NCBI RefSeq assembly: GCF_025145645.1
Contig: NZ_CP102252.1
Span: 3,410,001 to 3,474,000, forward strand
Source of the DNA: Alistipes senegalensis JC50
GTDB lineage: Bacteria > Bacteroidota > Bacteroidia > Bacteroidales > Rikenellaceae
Length of the DNA: 64,000 bases
Direction of reading: 5' to 3'
The position numbers and the translations under genes are program-made. Each line of letters begins with the position of its first letter. Position 1 is the stretch's first letter. Of the stretch, positions 32,761 through 42,845 are shown piece by piece. The notes beneath the pieces were generated by a model. That model was not told where the DNA came from. It worked only from the letters and a program-made list of their open reading frames with translations, and made no database searches.

Positions 32761-34086
32761 ATGTCCAATAAAAGAAGTTTCAAAGAGTGGAAAAGACGAT
32801 GTATATCATTCGTTTTTTCTTTGTTTATTCTTGGCATAGGAGTTTCTTTAGCGATTCGGGCCAATTTGGGCTCTTCGCCCATTACATGTCCGCCCTATGT
32901 CATAAGTATGGTCCCGTCATCGCCATTGACTGTCGGCGGATACATTTTCTGCATGCAGTTCTTTTTTGTTCTGCTTCAGTTCGCATTGCTGCGAAAAGAC
33001 TTCAAGAAAATCCAGTTTCTCCAGCTTGGCGTATGTCTGTTATTCGGTTTATTTACAGACTTGGGCATGTGGCTGACAGAGCCGTTCCAATGGGGCGACA
33101 CGCTATCGGGATATATAATGCGATGGATACAACTGGCTGTTTCCGGCTTGATTCTGGGCGTTGGCGTTATATGGGAAGTTCATAGCGATGTTCTGCTCAT
33201 ACCGGGCGAAGGACTCCCCGTTACGATAGCGAAAGTATTTCGCATCGATTTCGGAAAAGTCAAAATTATGTTTGATGTTTTTCTGGTGACGGTCGCTATA
33301 GCTTGTTGCTATCTGTTTTTCGGAAAATGGCGCTGGGATTTGGTCGGTGTCGGTACGCTGTTTTCAATGTTTTATGTCGGGATCGTCGTCCGATTCGTTA
33401 CTCCGCACATGAAATGGTTGGATGATTGGCTGTCGTCCGACAGCCGGCAGCATCAAACGGCATCATCGATAAATCTTGATTCAAAATCCCCGTTAATCAT
33501 TACCATATCGCGACAATTCGGAAGCGGCGGTCATGAAATCGGCGAAAAACTGGCAGCGGCACTTGGCATTTCTTTATATGACAGGAGCATCGTGGACAGG
33601 GCGGCAGATGAACTGGGATACAGTCCAAAATCTATTATTGAAAAAGAGCAAAAGACATCGGATATGGACCTTCTCGAAATGATTTTCGCTGAAGGAAGCG
33701 GTATTTTGCCCGAGATGAAATTGTCGGAGGACGACTCCATCTTTGTCACGGAAAGCCGGATAATCCGCAATCTGGCACAACGGGGAGCGTGCGTCGTCAT
33801 CGGACGTTGTGCCGACTTTTTGTTCAAAGACAATCCGAATTGTTTCCGGGTGTTCATACGTTCCGATAAAGAATCTGCTTACAAGAGAGTCGTAGATCAG
33901 TATCATATTTCAGAGCAGCAAGCAGATGGGGAAATCAGTCGCATAAATCAGGAACGTGCGAACCATTATTGGCGTTATACACGAAAACGCTGGGGAGATA
34001 CCGATAATTATGATTTGGTGTTGAACAGTTCCAAAGTCCATATAGACGATGCGGTCAATATAATTCGGTCGGCCATTCATTGCTGA
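32761..34086 (+). CDS. Fusion: YczE/YitT-like membrane domain plus cytidylate-kinase-like domain
   Basis: 441 residues. Residues 1-215 have five or six membrane helices with the YczE-type opening (FILGIGVSLAIRANLGSSPI). Residues 240-441 form a P-loop kinase-like domain beginning IITISRQFGSGGHEIG (S250-H258), as in the cytidylate-kinase-like family, which lacks the usual GK[ST] loop. Later motifs GACVVIGRCADF and RANHYWRYT fit that family. Both domains occur separately in other bacteria. What it transports or phosphorylates is unknown. Divergent from a LysR regulator. Confidence 0.82.
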   Translation: MSNKRSFKEWKRRCISFVFSLFILGIGVSLAIRANLGSSPITCPPYVISMVPSSPLTVGGYIFCMQFFFVLLQFALLRKDFKKIQFLQLGVCLLFGLFTDLGMWLTEPFQWGDTLSGYIMRWIQLAVSGLILGVGVIWEVHSDVLLIPGEGLPVTIAKVFRIDFGKVKIMFDVFLVTVAIACCYLFFGKWRWDLVGVGTLFSMFYVGIVVRFVTPHMKWLDDWLSSDSRQHQTASSINLDSKSPLIITISRQFGSGGHEIGEKLAAALGISLYDRSIVDRAADELGYSPKSIIEKEQKTSDMDLLEMIFAEGSGILPEMKLSEDDSIFVTESRIIRNLAQRGACVVIGRCADFLFKDNPNCFRVFIRSDKESAYKRVVDQYHISEQQADGEISRINQERANHYWRYTRKRWGDTDNYDLVLNSSKVHIDDAVNIIRSAIHC

Positions 34087-34637
34087 ATGAACAACTATTC
34101 TGTAAAAAACTATTTTGGGGTCAAATAGACATAAATCAATAAGATATAGAATATACACGACAGACTGATAATTTACAATATGAAAAGGAAGTACATTATA
34201 ATATTGTCACCGAATATTTTATATATCCATGAACCAAACATGATTCATAATCATGTAATCAAGATTGTTTGGCAACCAGAAGGCGAATGTCTATCAAGAT
34301 TATGGCAAGATAGATTTCTTTTTCACGAATAAAACATGCCGTTCGTATACCTGATTACTACGATAGGCATCTATCTAATTGGATTACAAACGGGAACTAT
34401 TAGCTATTACCGACGTTATTTGGGAGATCGCTATTACGGGTTCACCTTCACAGTTACGACGACATTTTACATCGGGTAACGGTTACCTACTATCTGAAAA
34501 ATGACTGTTTGTTGGGCCATATCAAGCTCTACTACGAATGAACGCCAACAACTTCTGCATCATCGCCAAATGCGAGAACAAATCACTCGACTCTTGGTGG
34601 GCCAAGTCACAGTTATCGCCATAAACTCAGATAATCA
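34087..34637. other. Intergenic DNA with decayed coding traces
   Basis: No intact gene. Fragments such as SYYRRYLGDRYYGFTFT followed by stops around 34400-34540 look like the remains of a gene. The region may contain the left boundary of the second mobile element. Confidence 0.4.
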
Positions 34638-35483
34638 ATGAAGCAATTTGTCGCCTCTCTTGAAAAAGAAGCCGAAAAACGTATAAAAAAGATTGAAAAT
34701 TCGGACCTTAACATTCTGAAAAAATCGTTGGAGGCATCGCTCGTTTTGGGCGATGCCTTTCAGCGGTTGAGGGATTTTATTACAAACTACACATTCAAAA
34801 GCGATGCCGAAGAAATAGAGTTTTTTAAGGTCATCAAGCCTCGTTTGTATCATCGTTTGATTTATTATCGCAAAGTCTATAACATCGAAATGAACCGCCC
34901 GGTAGGAGTGGACTCCCAAAAGGCATATTTGATCGACGAAATCAAGGCAATCAACCGTTACAACAACAAACACTCCGATTTCACGTTTTACTATCGTTCC
35001 GGCATGACGCATTTGGATTCGTTGTATTATCTGCGCAATCGGAACGATACGGCACTTTACCTCGAATCATTCCACTACGAACGCGATCCGAAATTTTCTA
35101 CTAATGCCGATTTCAAGGTGGCAAAATTACTGGCCAACGAATTGTTATCGACTTATCTGAAAGGTGAGTTGGAGGCTTTGGAATATGTAAAGACAGCTCC
35201 CATCAATCCACTTCCCTCGGTTCGGCTAACGTGGCAGGACAGCAAGACGGATTTGACAGAGCTGATCTATCTGCTCGATAGTAAACGCAGTTTCGGCAAT
35301 GTTCCGCTCTCGCAGTTGGCGGCCTACATTGCCAATGTCTTCAATATCCAACTCGACACGAACCTTTCGCGCACGTTCTGCGATATGAAATTGCGCAATA
35401 ATCCCACTCCGTGGATCGACAAAGCAAAACAGGCTTTACTGCAACGTATGCGGACATGGAGGCCTCGAAATAAGAATGAATGA
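34638..35483 (+). CDS. rteC: RteC-family protein
   Basis: 281 residues with the RteC layout: helical N-terminus, HRLIYYRKVYNIEMNRPVG in the middle and the C-terminal FGNVPLSQLAAYIANVFNIQL, a helix-turn-helix-like region. In CTnDOT, RteC activates the excision genes in response to tetracycline. Here no rteA, rteB or tetQ is present, so its target is uncertain; it may control excision by the coupled integrases at 43-46 kb. It is convergent with the MobC-like gene, only 6 bp apart. Confidence 0.85.
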   Translation: MKQFVASLEKEAEKRIKKIENSDLNILKKSLEASLVLGDAFQRLRDFITNYTFKSDAEEIEFFKVIKPRLYHRLIYYRKVYNIEMNRPVGVDSQKAYLIDEIKAINRYNNKHSDFTFYYRSGMTHLDSLYYLRNRNDTALYLESFHYERDPKFSTNADFKVAKLLANELLSTYLKGELEALEYVKTAPINPLPSVRLTWQDSKTDLTELIYLLDSKRSFGNVPLSQLAAYIANVFNIQLDTNLSRTFCDMKLRNNPTPWIDKAKQALLQRMRTWRPRNKNE

Positions 35484-35489
35484 TGTAGG

Positions 35490-35912
35490 CTACCATCGCT
35501 TTTGAAATTCTTCGGAAAGCGCGACGATTCGCTGCCCGACAGCCGCCAGTTCTCGGGTCGTATTCTCCAATTTGTAGAGCATGGCAAGTGCTTTCCGCTC
35601 CGAGAAATGGGTGTGCAACAGCTTCACGACTTGGTTGTAATTCGTTCCCACGGCTCGGAATTGAGCGTGCAGTTGCGTCAGTTTAGCCACGTATTCCAGC
35701 GTTCCGCGGTCGGTTTTTATCACTCGGAACACGTCGCCGAAGACTCGTGCCTTGATAAAAGCCGCCTTCGACAACAGCCCCGATTGCTCGTACATCGTCA
35801 GAAATCGGGCGTGTTCTTCGGCCGAGAAGTTTACCGAGAAGCGGTAAATCGCCGGATTATCTTTCGCGGGGCGTCTCCCTCGACCTTTGCGGGTCGGTCT
35901 GTTTTTCTCCAT
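35490..35912 (-). CDS. MobC-like mobilization protein (relaxase missing)
   Basis: 140 residues: basic N-terminus (RPTRKGRGRRPAKDNPAIYRF), ribbon-helix-helix-like NFSAEEHARFLTMYEQSG, and the FRAVGTNYNQVVKLLHTHFS motif shared with the intron-split gene at 10339-13248. Normally the next gene is a relaxase that overlaps its stop; here rteC lies convergent instead, so the module has lost the relaxase. The start at 35912 fits the family; longer frames read through the upstream control region. Confidence 0.85.
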   Translation of the reverse strand: MEKNRPTRKGRGRRPAKDNPAIYRFSVNFSAEEHARFLTMYEQSGLLSKAAFIKARVFGDVFRVIKTDRGTLEYVAKLTQLHAQFRAVGTNYNQVVKLLHTHFSERKALAMLYKLENTTRELAAVGQRIVALSEEFQKRW

Positions 35913-36030
35913 AATCGAAATTTTTGAGGTGAGGCCCTTGCCTCGCCGGTTACTGAAAATTGCGATTCGTTCGTGGCGGAGCCGCCTGTCGAAAAGCGCC
36001 GACTTCGGAGGTGCTTTCATCCCCTTGCGG

Positions 36031-36084
36031 GCAAGCTGTTTTCTGATGCAAAAAACTTTTTGTGCAGCAGAAAACACAGCTTGC
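36031..36084. repeat. Inverted repeat upstream of the MobC-like gene, candidate oriT
   Basis: GCAAGCTGTTTTCTG (36031-36045) pairs with CAGAAAACACAGCTTGC (36068-36084) with one two-base bulge. It lies 119 bp upstream of the mob start, the position matching the hairpin before the other MobC-like gene. Confidence 0.55.
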
Positions 36085-36299
36085 TATTTGCCCTTTGCAA
36101 ATACGTTCCGTCCGCTCATCGGACGGACTATCGAACCGGCCACCGTAAAAACGGGCAAGGCGGCTTCCATCTACGTCGGAATCGTTACAGCGGCAAAGAT
36201 ACCGACCGATTCAATTCATTGCATAATATTCGATTGTGCCGCATAGAGCCACTTCGACGCCACAAGCGACAAAGGGCCGAAACAGGCATGAAGTGTTCG

Positions 36300-36560
36300 G
36301 TCATACGATGATTTAGTCAACCGACCGATCGAATGGCTGCTCGGATAGTTGAAATATCTCTCGACCGACTGCTTGACTGAATACATGAATACATGTACAA
36401 TCGGCTGTGCGAATAAACATGCAGATGCCTGCCTGCATGCGTGTATGACCGATCAAACGATCATACAGTCATACGTTTGACTATATATTTAGCCGACTGA
36501 ATAACTGTATGTATGTTTGTTTGTTCATGTAACAGCATGCTTATATGCCAGCACTCGATG
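36300..36560. repeat. Low-complexity tract of GACT/CATG-type tetranucleotides
   Basis: Short words such as GACTG, ATACATG, TGCCTGCCTGCATG and TATGTATG recur for about 260 bp without coding sequence. This resembles the control region between mob and par genes of Bacteroides conjugative elements. The rest of 35913-36751 shows no gene. Confidence 0.45.
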
Positions 36561-36751
36561 TGCTGATACCCTTGTTGGGACGAACGGAAAGGAATTTTTT
36601 CTGTGCTAATTTGAAAAGTACATGGCTAACCCACAATTATTACTGTATTCGAATTGTTATTTTATTTATTTTTTAGTGTATTACTACAATTATATTACCT
36701 GTTTATTTATCTTTAAAAATCGTATCTTCGTAGAAAATCGACAGAATAACT

Positions 36752-36955
36752 ATGGAGCGTAAACTTCTGAACCGTATTAAAGTTGTCCTTGTGGAGAAAA
36801 ACAAGTCGAACAAATGGCTTGCTGAACAGTTGGGAAAAGATCCTGCGATTGTTTCGAAATGGGCGACGAATACCAATCAACCTAATATCGAAACACTCAT
36901 TCGAATAGCCAAAGTGTTGGAAGTAAGAGTCGACGACCTCTTACGAACTGAATAA
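36752..36955 (+). CDS. XRE-family helix-turn-helix regulator
   Basis: 67 residues, a single XRE DNA-binding domain (NKSNKWLAEQLGKDPAIVSKWATNTNQP as the helix-turn-helix, residues about 19-46). It lies 7 bp before the DUF2971 gene and heads the defence block, so it probably represses that operon. AT-rich upstream DNA contains TATCTTCG at about 36722-36729, a likely -7 box. Confidence 0.9.
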   Translation: MERKLLNRIKVVLVEKNKSNKWLAEQLGKDPAIVSKWATNTNQPNIETLIRIAKVLEVRVDDLLRTE

Positions 36956-36962
36956 CAGATTA

Positions 36963-37724
36963 ATGGAAACGACCCAACTATATAAATACCTTGATGTAAC
37001 TGGTGGATTGATGATGCTGTATTACAGCAATCTTCAATTCACCAATGCTACGCAGTTAAACGATCCGTTTGACTGTCATCCAGCGTTAATTAACTTTTCC
37101 AATCCACCGAAAGAAGCCTGTGGAGGATGGACTCCGGAAATAATCGAAGAGTTGAGAAGCCATCCATTTCGGAGAAACAGAGAAGAGGTATGGATATGCA
37201 GCCTCTCCAAAATACATGATTCAATCTTGATGTGGAGTTATTATAGCAAACATAAAGGCGTCTGCATCGGTCTGGATATGGAGAAAGCCCAGAAGTATCT
37301 TTCGAAAATGCTTGGAAACACGATGATAGGTTGTTCGGCAATAGAAGTGCAATATCGAGATATTGTGGAGAAACCGGATTATTTTCGAGATGCAAAAGAT
37401 TTTTTCCATTATCAATTATCCACCAAAGCAAAGGCTTGGGAGCATGAACAAGAAGTGCGTCTATTTATTTTAGATCCGTGGCCAACATATATGCAATTAT
37501 TACCGGGCCAAAATGATAAAAAAGGTCCGATCGATTGGAAAGAAATGCGGGCGTTTCCTAAAATTGGAGGAGAGTGTTTTGAATCGGTTTATTTGGGGAT
37601 AAATATGGATGCGACGGAGAAATCGAAAATAATAAAGGTTGCCCGAAAATTAAATCCCGATATTAAGATTTACCAAATGTCCGTCGATCCCCAGGCATTT
37701 AAGTTAAATGCCGAACTGATATAA
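36963..37724 (+). CDS. DUF2971 protein
   Basis: 253 residues. The N-terminal YKYLDVTGGLMMLYYSNLQFTNATQLNDPFDC and the later ILMWSYYSKHKGVCIGLD are the diagnostic DUF2971 segments (x-LNDPFDC; MW-x-YY-x-x-x-H-x-G). Its biochemical activity is unknown, but the family is common in defence islands. It directly follows the XRE regulator, and the pair may form a regulator-effector unit. Confidence 0.85.
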   Translation: METTQLYKYLDVTGGLMMLYYSNLQFTNATQLNDPFDCHPALINFSNPPKEACGGWTPEIIEELRSHPFRRNREEVWICSLSKIHDSILMWSYYSKHKGVCIGLDMEKAQKYLSKMLGNTMIGCSAIEVQYRDIVEKPDYFRDAKDFFHYQLSTKAKAWEHEQEVRLFILDPWPTYMQLLPGQNDKKGPIDWKEMRAFPKIGGECFESVYLGINMDATEKSKIIKVARKLNPDIKIYQMSVDPQAFKLNAELI

Positions 37725-37786
37725 CATGGAAATAAACAGAAATATTCACGACCAAATGTAGTATAAACAGACTGCAAACATTTATT

Positions 37787-38821
37787 ATGAAAAAGACTAA
37801 CAACATCATATCAGATTTATTGGTTTCGGATGTCTGCACCATTATAGAAGAAGGTCAGCGGCATGCCTTTGCAGTAGCAGGACAAGTTGCCATTCTAACT
37901 TATTGGAATGTTGGACGGCGTATTGTGGAGGAAGAACAACAAGGTAATGCTCGTGCTGACTATGGCAAGGGGCTTATCCCTGCTCTTGCGAATAGACTTA
38001 CTGCTGAATACGGCTCCGGGTATGGTCGGCGCAATTTGGCATATTATCGCAAATTCTATATAGAATTCAGTGATTTGGAGATTTTGCACACGCATGTGCA
38101 AAATCTGAATTGGTCACATATCCGCCGCATTCTCTCCGTAAGCAACCCCGAAGCCCGTAAATGGTATCTCAAAGCTGCGGCGACCAATATGTGGAGTGTT
38201 AAAACCCTTGACCGCAATATTTCGACACAATATTACGAACGAAGACTTGCCGCCCAGCGTGAAAATATTACGATGTCAGAGTCTTGGAGTGAATCCGATC
38301 CGTTGGAATACATCAAGAATCCGATGGTAGCGGAGTTCATGGGGTTCCGACGAGATAATAACTATTCGGAATCCCAGTTAGAACAAGCTCTTGTAGATAA
38401 TCTCGAAAGATTCATTCTCGAACTCGGACGCGGATTTGCCTTCGTGGAACGGCAAAAGCATATCGTTACTGATACTGCGGACTTCTACGTCGATCTGGTG
38501 TTTTACAATTTCAAGATGAAACGATTCGTGATTTTTGAGCTAAAAACACATAAATTGACTCATCAAGACATCGGACAATTGGATATGTATGTGCGTATTT
38601 ACGACGATTTAATAAAGGGGACAGATGATGCCCCGACCATAGGAGTCTTACTTTGCACTGATACTGATAGTACAATCGCCCGATATTCGGTGCTTCATGA
38701 TAGCGATCAACTATACGCAGCCAAATATATGACCTATATGCCTACCGAAGAGGAGTTGCGTCATGAGATCGAACAACAAAAGCGGTTCTTTCTGGAACAA
38801 CACGAAACAGAGGTTGAATAA
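37787..38821 (+). CDS. DUF1016 (YhcG-type) PD-(D/E)XK nuclease
   Basis: 344 residues. The N-terminal DUF1016_N domain has YWNVGRRIVEEEQQ and ADYGKGLI; the C-terminal nuclease domain has the motif DFYVDLVFYN ... FVIFELKTHK, where D and E-x-K are the catalytic residues (about 236 and 258-260). YhcG proteins are associated with restriction-modification and other defence loci. It stands 62 bp after the DUF2971 gene and 16 bp before the OLD-family gene. Confidence 0.9.
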   Translation: MKKTNNIISDLLVSDVCTIIEEGQRHAFAVAGQVAILTYWNVGRRIVEEEQQGNARADYGKGLIPALANRLTAEYGSGYGRRNLAYYRKFYIEFSDLEILHTHVQNLNWSHIRRILSVSNPEARKWYLKAAATNMWSVKTLDRNISTQYYERRLAAQRENITMSESWSESDPLEYIKNPMVAEFMGFRRDNNYSESQLEQALVDNLERFILELGRGFAFVERQKHIVTDTADFYVDLVFYNFKMKRFVIFELKTHKLTHQDIGQLDMYVRIYDDLIKGTDDAPTIGVLLCTDTDSTIARYSVLHDSDQLYAAKYMTYMPTEEELRHEIEQQKRFFLEQHETEVE

Positions 38822-38837
38822 CTCCCAATAGATTGTC

Positions 38838-40988
38838 ATGAAATTAAACCAAGTTAAGATACGTAATTTCCGAAAATTATCGGATTGTACCATTGATTTT
38901 GATGACACTCAGACAATTTTTGTTGGCGCAAATAATAGTGGAAAAACCACAGCAATGAGTGCGTTACGCTGGTTTTTGGACGAACCGAATCGTTTTACAG
39001 CCCAAGACTTCACCGTAACTCTATGGAAGAGTATAAATGATATAGGGGATAAATGGTTAGATGTGTCCAATGATGAAGAAATACACATTGAGGATTGGTT
39101 TAATATCGTGCCATCTATGGATGTGTGGGTAAAGATAGATTCATCGGAAAAATATCGCGTAATAAACCTTTTGCCATCTCTTACTTGGAATGGTGAAAAG
39201 GTAGGGGCCAGATTGCGATTCCAACCGAAAGAAGTGAAAAATTTGTATGCGGCATATATAATGGCAAAACGAAATGTAAACGCCATTAAGGAAAAGCATG
39301 GAAATGAAAGCATTGATATATATCCCAAAAATCTGACAGATTTTATTTCTCATCGCAATAATCTACAAACTTATTTTGAACTGGTGTGTTACCTTCTTGA
39401 CGAGGAACAAGATATTTCAGAATATAAAGAGTCTGTTTATGAAATTGAAAATCCGTTTAAGAAACTTATTAAAATTAACTGCATAGAGGCTCTTCGTGAA
39501 TTTTCCGATCCCGATGGAAACGGAGACAATATTATTGACACTTTATCCAGACAGCTTCAAGAATATTATAAAAAGCAGGTAGATCCAAGAGAAAATATCA
39601 GGGAGAATGATTATAGTTTGCTAAAAGCTATTGATGAAACCAATAAGGTTTTTGATGAGAATTTAATGAAAAGTTTCGCCTCCATTATTGACGAGTTGGA
39701 GGAATTTAATTATCCGGGATTTCAAAATCCGAAAATAGAAATCCATAGTTATTCAAATCCGGCATCTTCAATAGGCCATGATTCTGCCGTTCAATTTATT
39801 ATGCCGGGAGAAGAGGGATTACGCATCCCTGAGAAATATAATGGATTGGGTTATCGTAATCTTTTATCCATGTATTTTAAGTTGATTCAGTTTAGAGAAT
39901 CGTGGTTACATTTAAGCGATCGTCGTACTGATGGCAAACAAGAAATAGAACCTATACATTTAGTGTTGATTGAAGAGCCGGAAGCTCATCTTCATGCACA
40001 AGCGCAACAAATTTTTATCCGTAAAGCGATTGACGGATTGACCAATGTGCAGTTTCTAAAAGACAATTCGCAGTTTTCTACGCAATTGATCGTTTCTACT
40101 CACTCTACGCATATTTCTAATGAGGTGAATATGTGTTGTATGAGATATTTCAAACGAATACAAAAGACTAAGGACCATATTCCTATTAGCAAGGTAATTA
40201 ACATGCGTGATACCTTTGGAGAGGACAAGGAAACCGAACGTTTTGTTACAAGATACCTCCAATTAATGCACTATGATGTATTCTTTGCAGATGCCATTAT
40301 ACTGATAGAGGGTGCCGCGGAAAAAATACTTTTGCCGCAATTCGTACGCAAAATGGAACTGGGATCGAGATTTGTGTCGATTATAGAAATTAATGGAAGT
40401 CACGCATTTCGGTTCAAACCTCTAATAGATAGGCTTGAAGTATTGACATTGATTATCTCCGATATCGATGCCAAAGGTAAATATACGGATGAAGCAGGAA
40501 AGCCGAGGTCGAAAGCCGAACTTCCGGAAGTCGGTAAAAATCAAGAAACGAGCAACAACACATTGATTGACTGGCTTCCTCAAAGGAAAATGATTGATGA
40601 ATTGCTCACGTTGGAATCTGACAAGAAAGAGAACGCCCATATACGCATTGCTTATCCATGCGGTATGAAAATAAAATATAAAGAAGATACGAAAGAAATT
40701 GATGTATATCCTTATACATTTGAAGACGCATTGATTTTCTCAAATATCGAGTTGTTTCGTCAGGAAAAATTAGGAAATATGGGAGCTGTTACGACAATAA
40801 GTAATTTATTGAAGAGCAATGCAGATTTGCTGTCATTCCATAAAAAGTTATTTGAAAAACTCGAAAACAAGAAAATTACAAAGGCGGAACTTGCTATTAA
40901 TCTGCTTTTTGCTGAGCAATTTGGAAATTTAGTCGCTCCTCCATATATTCAAGAAGGATTAAGATGGTTAAAATCTAAATTGGACTGA
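38838..40988 (+). CDS. OLD-family ATPase with TOPRIM nuclease domain (GajA-like)
   Basis: 716 residues. Walker A is GANNSGKTT (30-38), Walker B LVLIEEPEAHLHA (375-388), and the H-loop follows at STHS. The TOPRIM domain has its catalytic acid at E491 (LIEGAAEK) and the D-x-D at D542/D544 (IISDIDAKGK). This ABC-ATPase/TOPRIM order is that of OLD nucleases and of GajA, which cuts DNA when cellular nucleotides fall during phage infection. It is longer than the Bacillus GajA (about 580). It lies 8 bp before the helicase gene. Confidence 0.88.
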   Translation: MKLNQVKIRNFRKLSDCTIDFDDTQTIFVGANNSGKTTAMSALRWFLDEPNRFTAQDFTVTLWKSINDIGDKWLDVSNDEEIHIEDWFNIVPSMDVWVKIDSSEKYRVINLLPSLTWNGEKVGARLRFQPKEVKNLYAAYIMAKRNVNAIKEKHGNESIDIYPKNLTDFISHRNNLQTYFELVCYLLDEEQDISEYKESVYEIENPFKKLIKINCIEALREFSDPDGNGDNIIDTLSRQLQEYYKKQVDPRENIRENDYSLLKAIDETNKVFDENLMKSFASIIDELEEFNYPGFQNPKIEIHSYSNPASSIGHDSAVQFIMPGEEGLRIPEKYNGLGYRNLLSMYFKLIQFRESWLHLSDRRTDGKQEIEPIHLVLIEEPEAHLHAQAQQIFIRKAIDGLTNVQFLKDNSQFSTQLIVSTHSTHISNEVNMCCMRYFKRIQKTKDHIPISKVINMRDTFGEDKETERFVTRYLQLMHYDVFFADAIILIEGAAEKILLPQFVRKMELGSRFVSIIEINGSHAFRFKPLIDRLEVLTLIISDIDAKGKYTDEAGKPRSKAELPEVGKNQETSNNTLIDWLPQRKMIDELLTLESDKKENAHIRIAYPCGMKIKYKEDTKEIDVYPYTFEDALIFSNIELFRQEKLGNMGAVTTISNLLKSNADLLSFHKKLFEKLENKKITKAELAINLLFAEQFGNLVAPPYIQEGLRWLKSKLD

Positions 40989-40996
40989 TTGTAGTT

Positions 40997-42841
40997 ATGT
41001 GTAAAAATACAGACTCTGACGTTATAGAAATATTGGATGAATGTATAACAGAAAAAACGAAAAAAAGTTTTTTCCTGTTTGCAGGTGCTGGTTCCGGGAA
41101 AACGTATTCCTTGATCGAACTGCTAAAAAGAATACAAGCCAAATGGGAGCAAAAGTATGCAATCGAGGATAGAAAAGTCGCCGTAATTACATTTACGAAT
41201 GCAGCTACCGATGAAATATGCCGACGTATGGATTTCTCGGAGCAATTTAGTGTTTCTACGATTCATAGTTTCATTTGGGCAATTATAGAACCATTCCAAA
41301 AAGATATTAAGGCTACTTATCTCTCATTTATTGATGCAGAGATTGCGGATCTTCAGCGTAAACAAGAGTCGGCCAAAAATAAAACTACTGCAACATATCA
41401 GAAAAATCAAGATAAGTTGAACATACTGAATGAAAGGCGAATGCGGAAATCTGAAATACGTAAATTTACATATAATCCCAACGGTGATAACTTTGATAGT
41501 AATTCGTTGAACCATGCCGAAATTATAAAAATAGGAACAACTCTTATTAGTACAAAAAACTCACTACAGGAAATAATCGCACAAAAGTTCCCGATCCTTC
41601 TTATTGATGAGAGTCAGGATACTAATAAAGATTTATTAGATGCTTTTTTACAGATTCAGGTGAAATATCCTAAAGTGTTTGTTATTGGTTTATTAGGCGA
41701 TATCAAACAAAGAATTTATAGTGACGGAAAAACGGATATGGCCTCTTCAATACCCAAAGATTGGGCAACACCAATAAAGAGAATAAATTATAGGTGTGCA
41801 AAGCGTATTATCAGGCTTGGGAATCAAATAGGGTTGCAGATTGATTCTAATGCAGAACAGCGACCCAGAGAAAATGCCCCGGAAGGAACCGTCCGTATGT
41901 TTATTGTAAATACGGCATCAGATGTCGATAAAGAGGCGATCGAGGCGATGATATGCACAAAAATGAGTGAAGCGACCAATGACGAACAATGGAGCAGCCC
42001 CGAATCGGTGAAAATTCTTACATTGGAACATGCTATGGCGGCAAGACGCTTGGGCTTTTATGAATTTCATAACATATTCAGCAATGTAGCGAAATATAAA
42101 ATGGCATATAATGAGGGTACTGTAACTACCATAAATTTTTTTACGCATATCATTTTACCGCTTGTCGATTATGTAAATAGTGGTAATAATGTTGGTGTAA
42201 TGAAGCTATTGCGTGAAAATTCGCCCATTCTTGCATCGAAAAATACGGATGATTTTAACAGCCGTTTAATGCAGTGTCATATAGCACTGATGCAGTTAGT
42301 CGAGATATGTAATGCGCCATCATCAACTATAAGACAGGTTGTAGACATCTTGCTTTCGACCAATCTTATCTCCGTTGATGATATTTTGACAGCTGCATTC
42401 CATATGGAATCGGTGGATGATGTTGAAGCTGTTGATGAAGAAATAATAGCTTGGATGAAGGGCATGGAGCTACCGATATCCATGATTCGCACATATTATA
42501 AATATGTTAATCAAGAAACGAAATTTGATACGCATCAGGGTGTTAAGGGATTGGAATACGATAGAGTGATGGTTATTATAGACGATAACGAAGCAAAGGG
42601 ATTTTTATTCAGTTACGATAAATTATTTGGAGCCAAACCATTATCAGAAACGGATAAAAAACATATACAGAATAAGGAAGATTCTACGTTGGAAAGAACA
42701 ACTCGGCTGTTATATGTAACATGCACTCGGGCAAAAGAGTCGCTTGCATTAGTAGTATATACGGATCATCCCGATATTGTCAAACAAACATGTATTGACA
42801 AAGGTTGGTTTGATGAAGAGGATGAAATAGTACGATTATGA
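40997..42841 (+). CDS. UvrD-like superfamily 1 helicase (GajB-like)
   Basis: 614 residues. Motif I is GAGSGKT (30-36), motif Ia VAVITFTNAATDEI, motif II LLIDESQDTN, motif IV-like RINYRCAKRI, motif V HQGVKGLEYDRVMV and motif VI RLLYVTCTRAKESL. Paired with an OLD-family ATPase-TOPRIM gene, this is the Gabija GajA-GajB arrangement. It may bind or unwind DNA ends to activate the nuclease. The operon ends at a strong terminator a few bases later. Confidence 0.88.
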   Translation: MCKNTDSDVIEILDECITEKTKKSFFLFAGAGSGKTYSLIELLKRIQAKWEQKYAIEDRKVAVITFTNAATDEICRRMDFSEQFSVSTIHSFIWAIIEPFQKDIKATYLSFIDAEIADLQRKQESAKNKTTATYQKNQDKLNILNERRMRKSEIRKFTYNPNGDNFDSNSLNHAEIIKIGTTLISTKNSLQEIIAQKFPILLIDESQDTNKDLLDAFLQIQVKYPKVFVIGLLGDIKQRIYSDGKTDMASSIPKDWATPIKRINYRCAKRIIRLGNQIGLQIDSNAEQRPRENAPEGTVRMFIVNTASDVDKEAIEAMICTKMSEATNDEQWSSPESVKILTLEHAMAARRLGFYEFHNIFSNVAKYKMAYNEGTVTTINFFTHIILPLVDYVNSGNNVGVMKLLRENSPILASKNTDDFNSRLMQCHIALMQLVEICNAPSSTIRQVVDILLSTNLISVDDILTAAFHMESVDDVEAVDEEIIAWMKGMELPISMIRTYYKYVNQETKFDTHQGVKGLEYDRVMVIIDDNEAKGFLFSYDKLFGAKPLSETDKKHIQNKEDSTLERTTRLLYVTCTRAKESLALVVYTDHPDIVKQTCIDKGWFDEEDEIVRL

Positions 42842-42845
42842 CAAG

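Noticed and set aside
36300..36560. CRISPR-like array
   Set aside because: The recurring words are short and irregular; there are no repeats of 25 bases or more, no equal spacers and no cas genes anywhere in the window.
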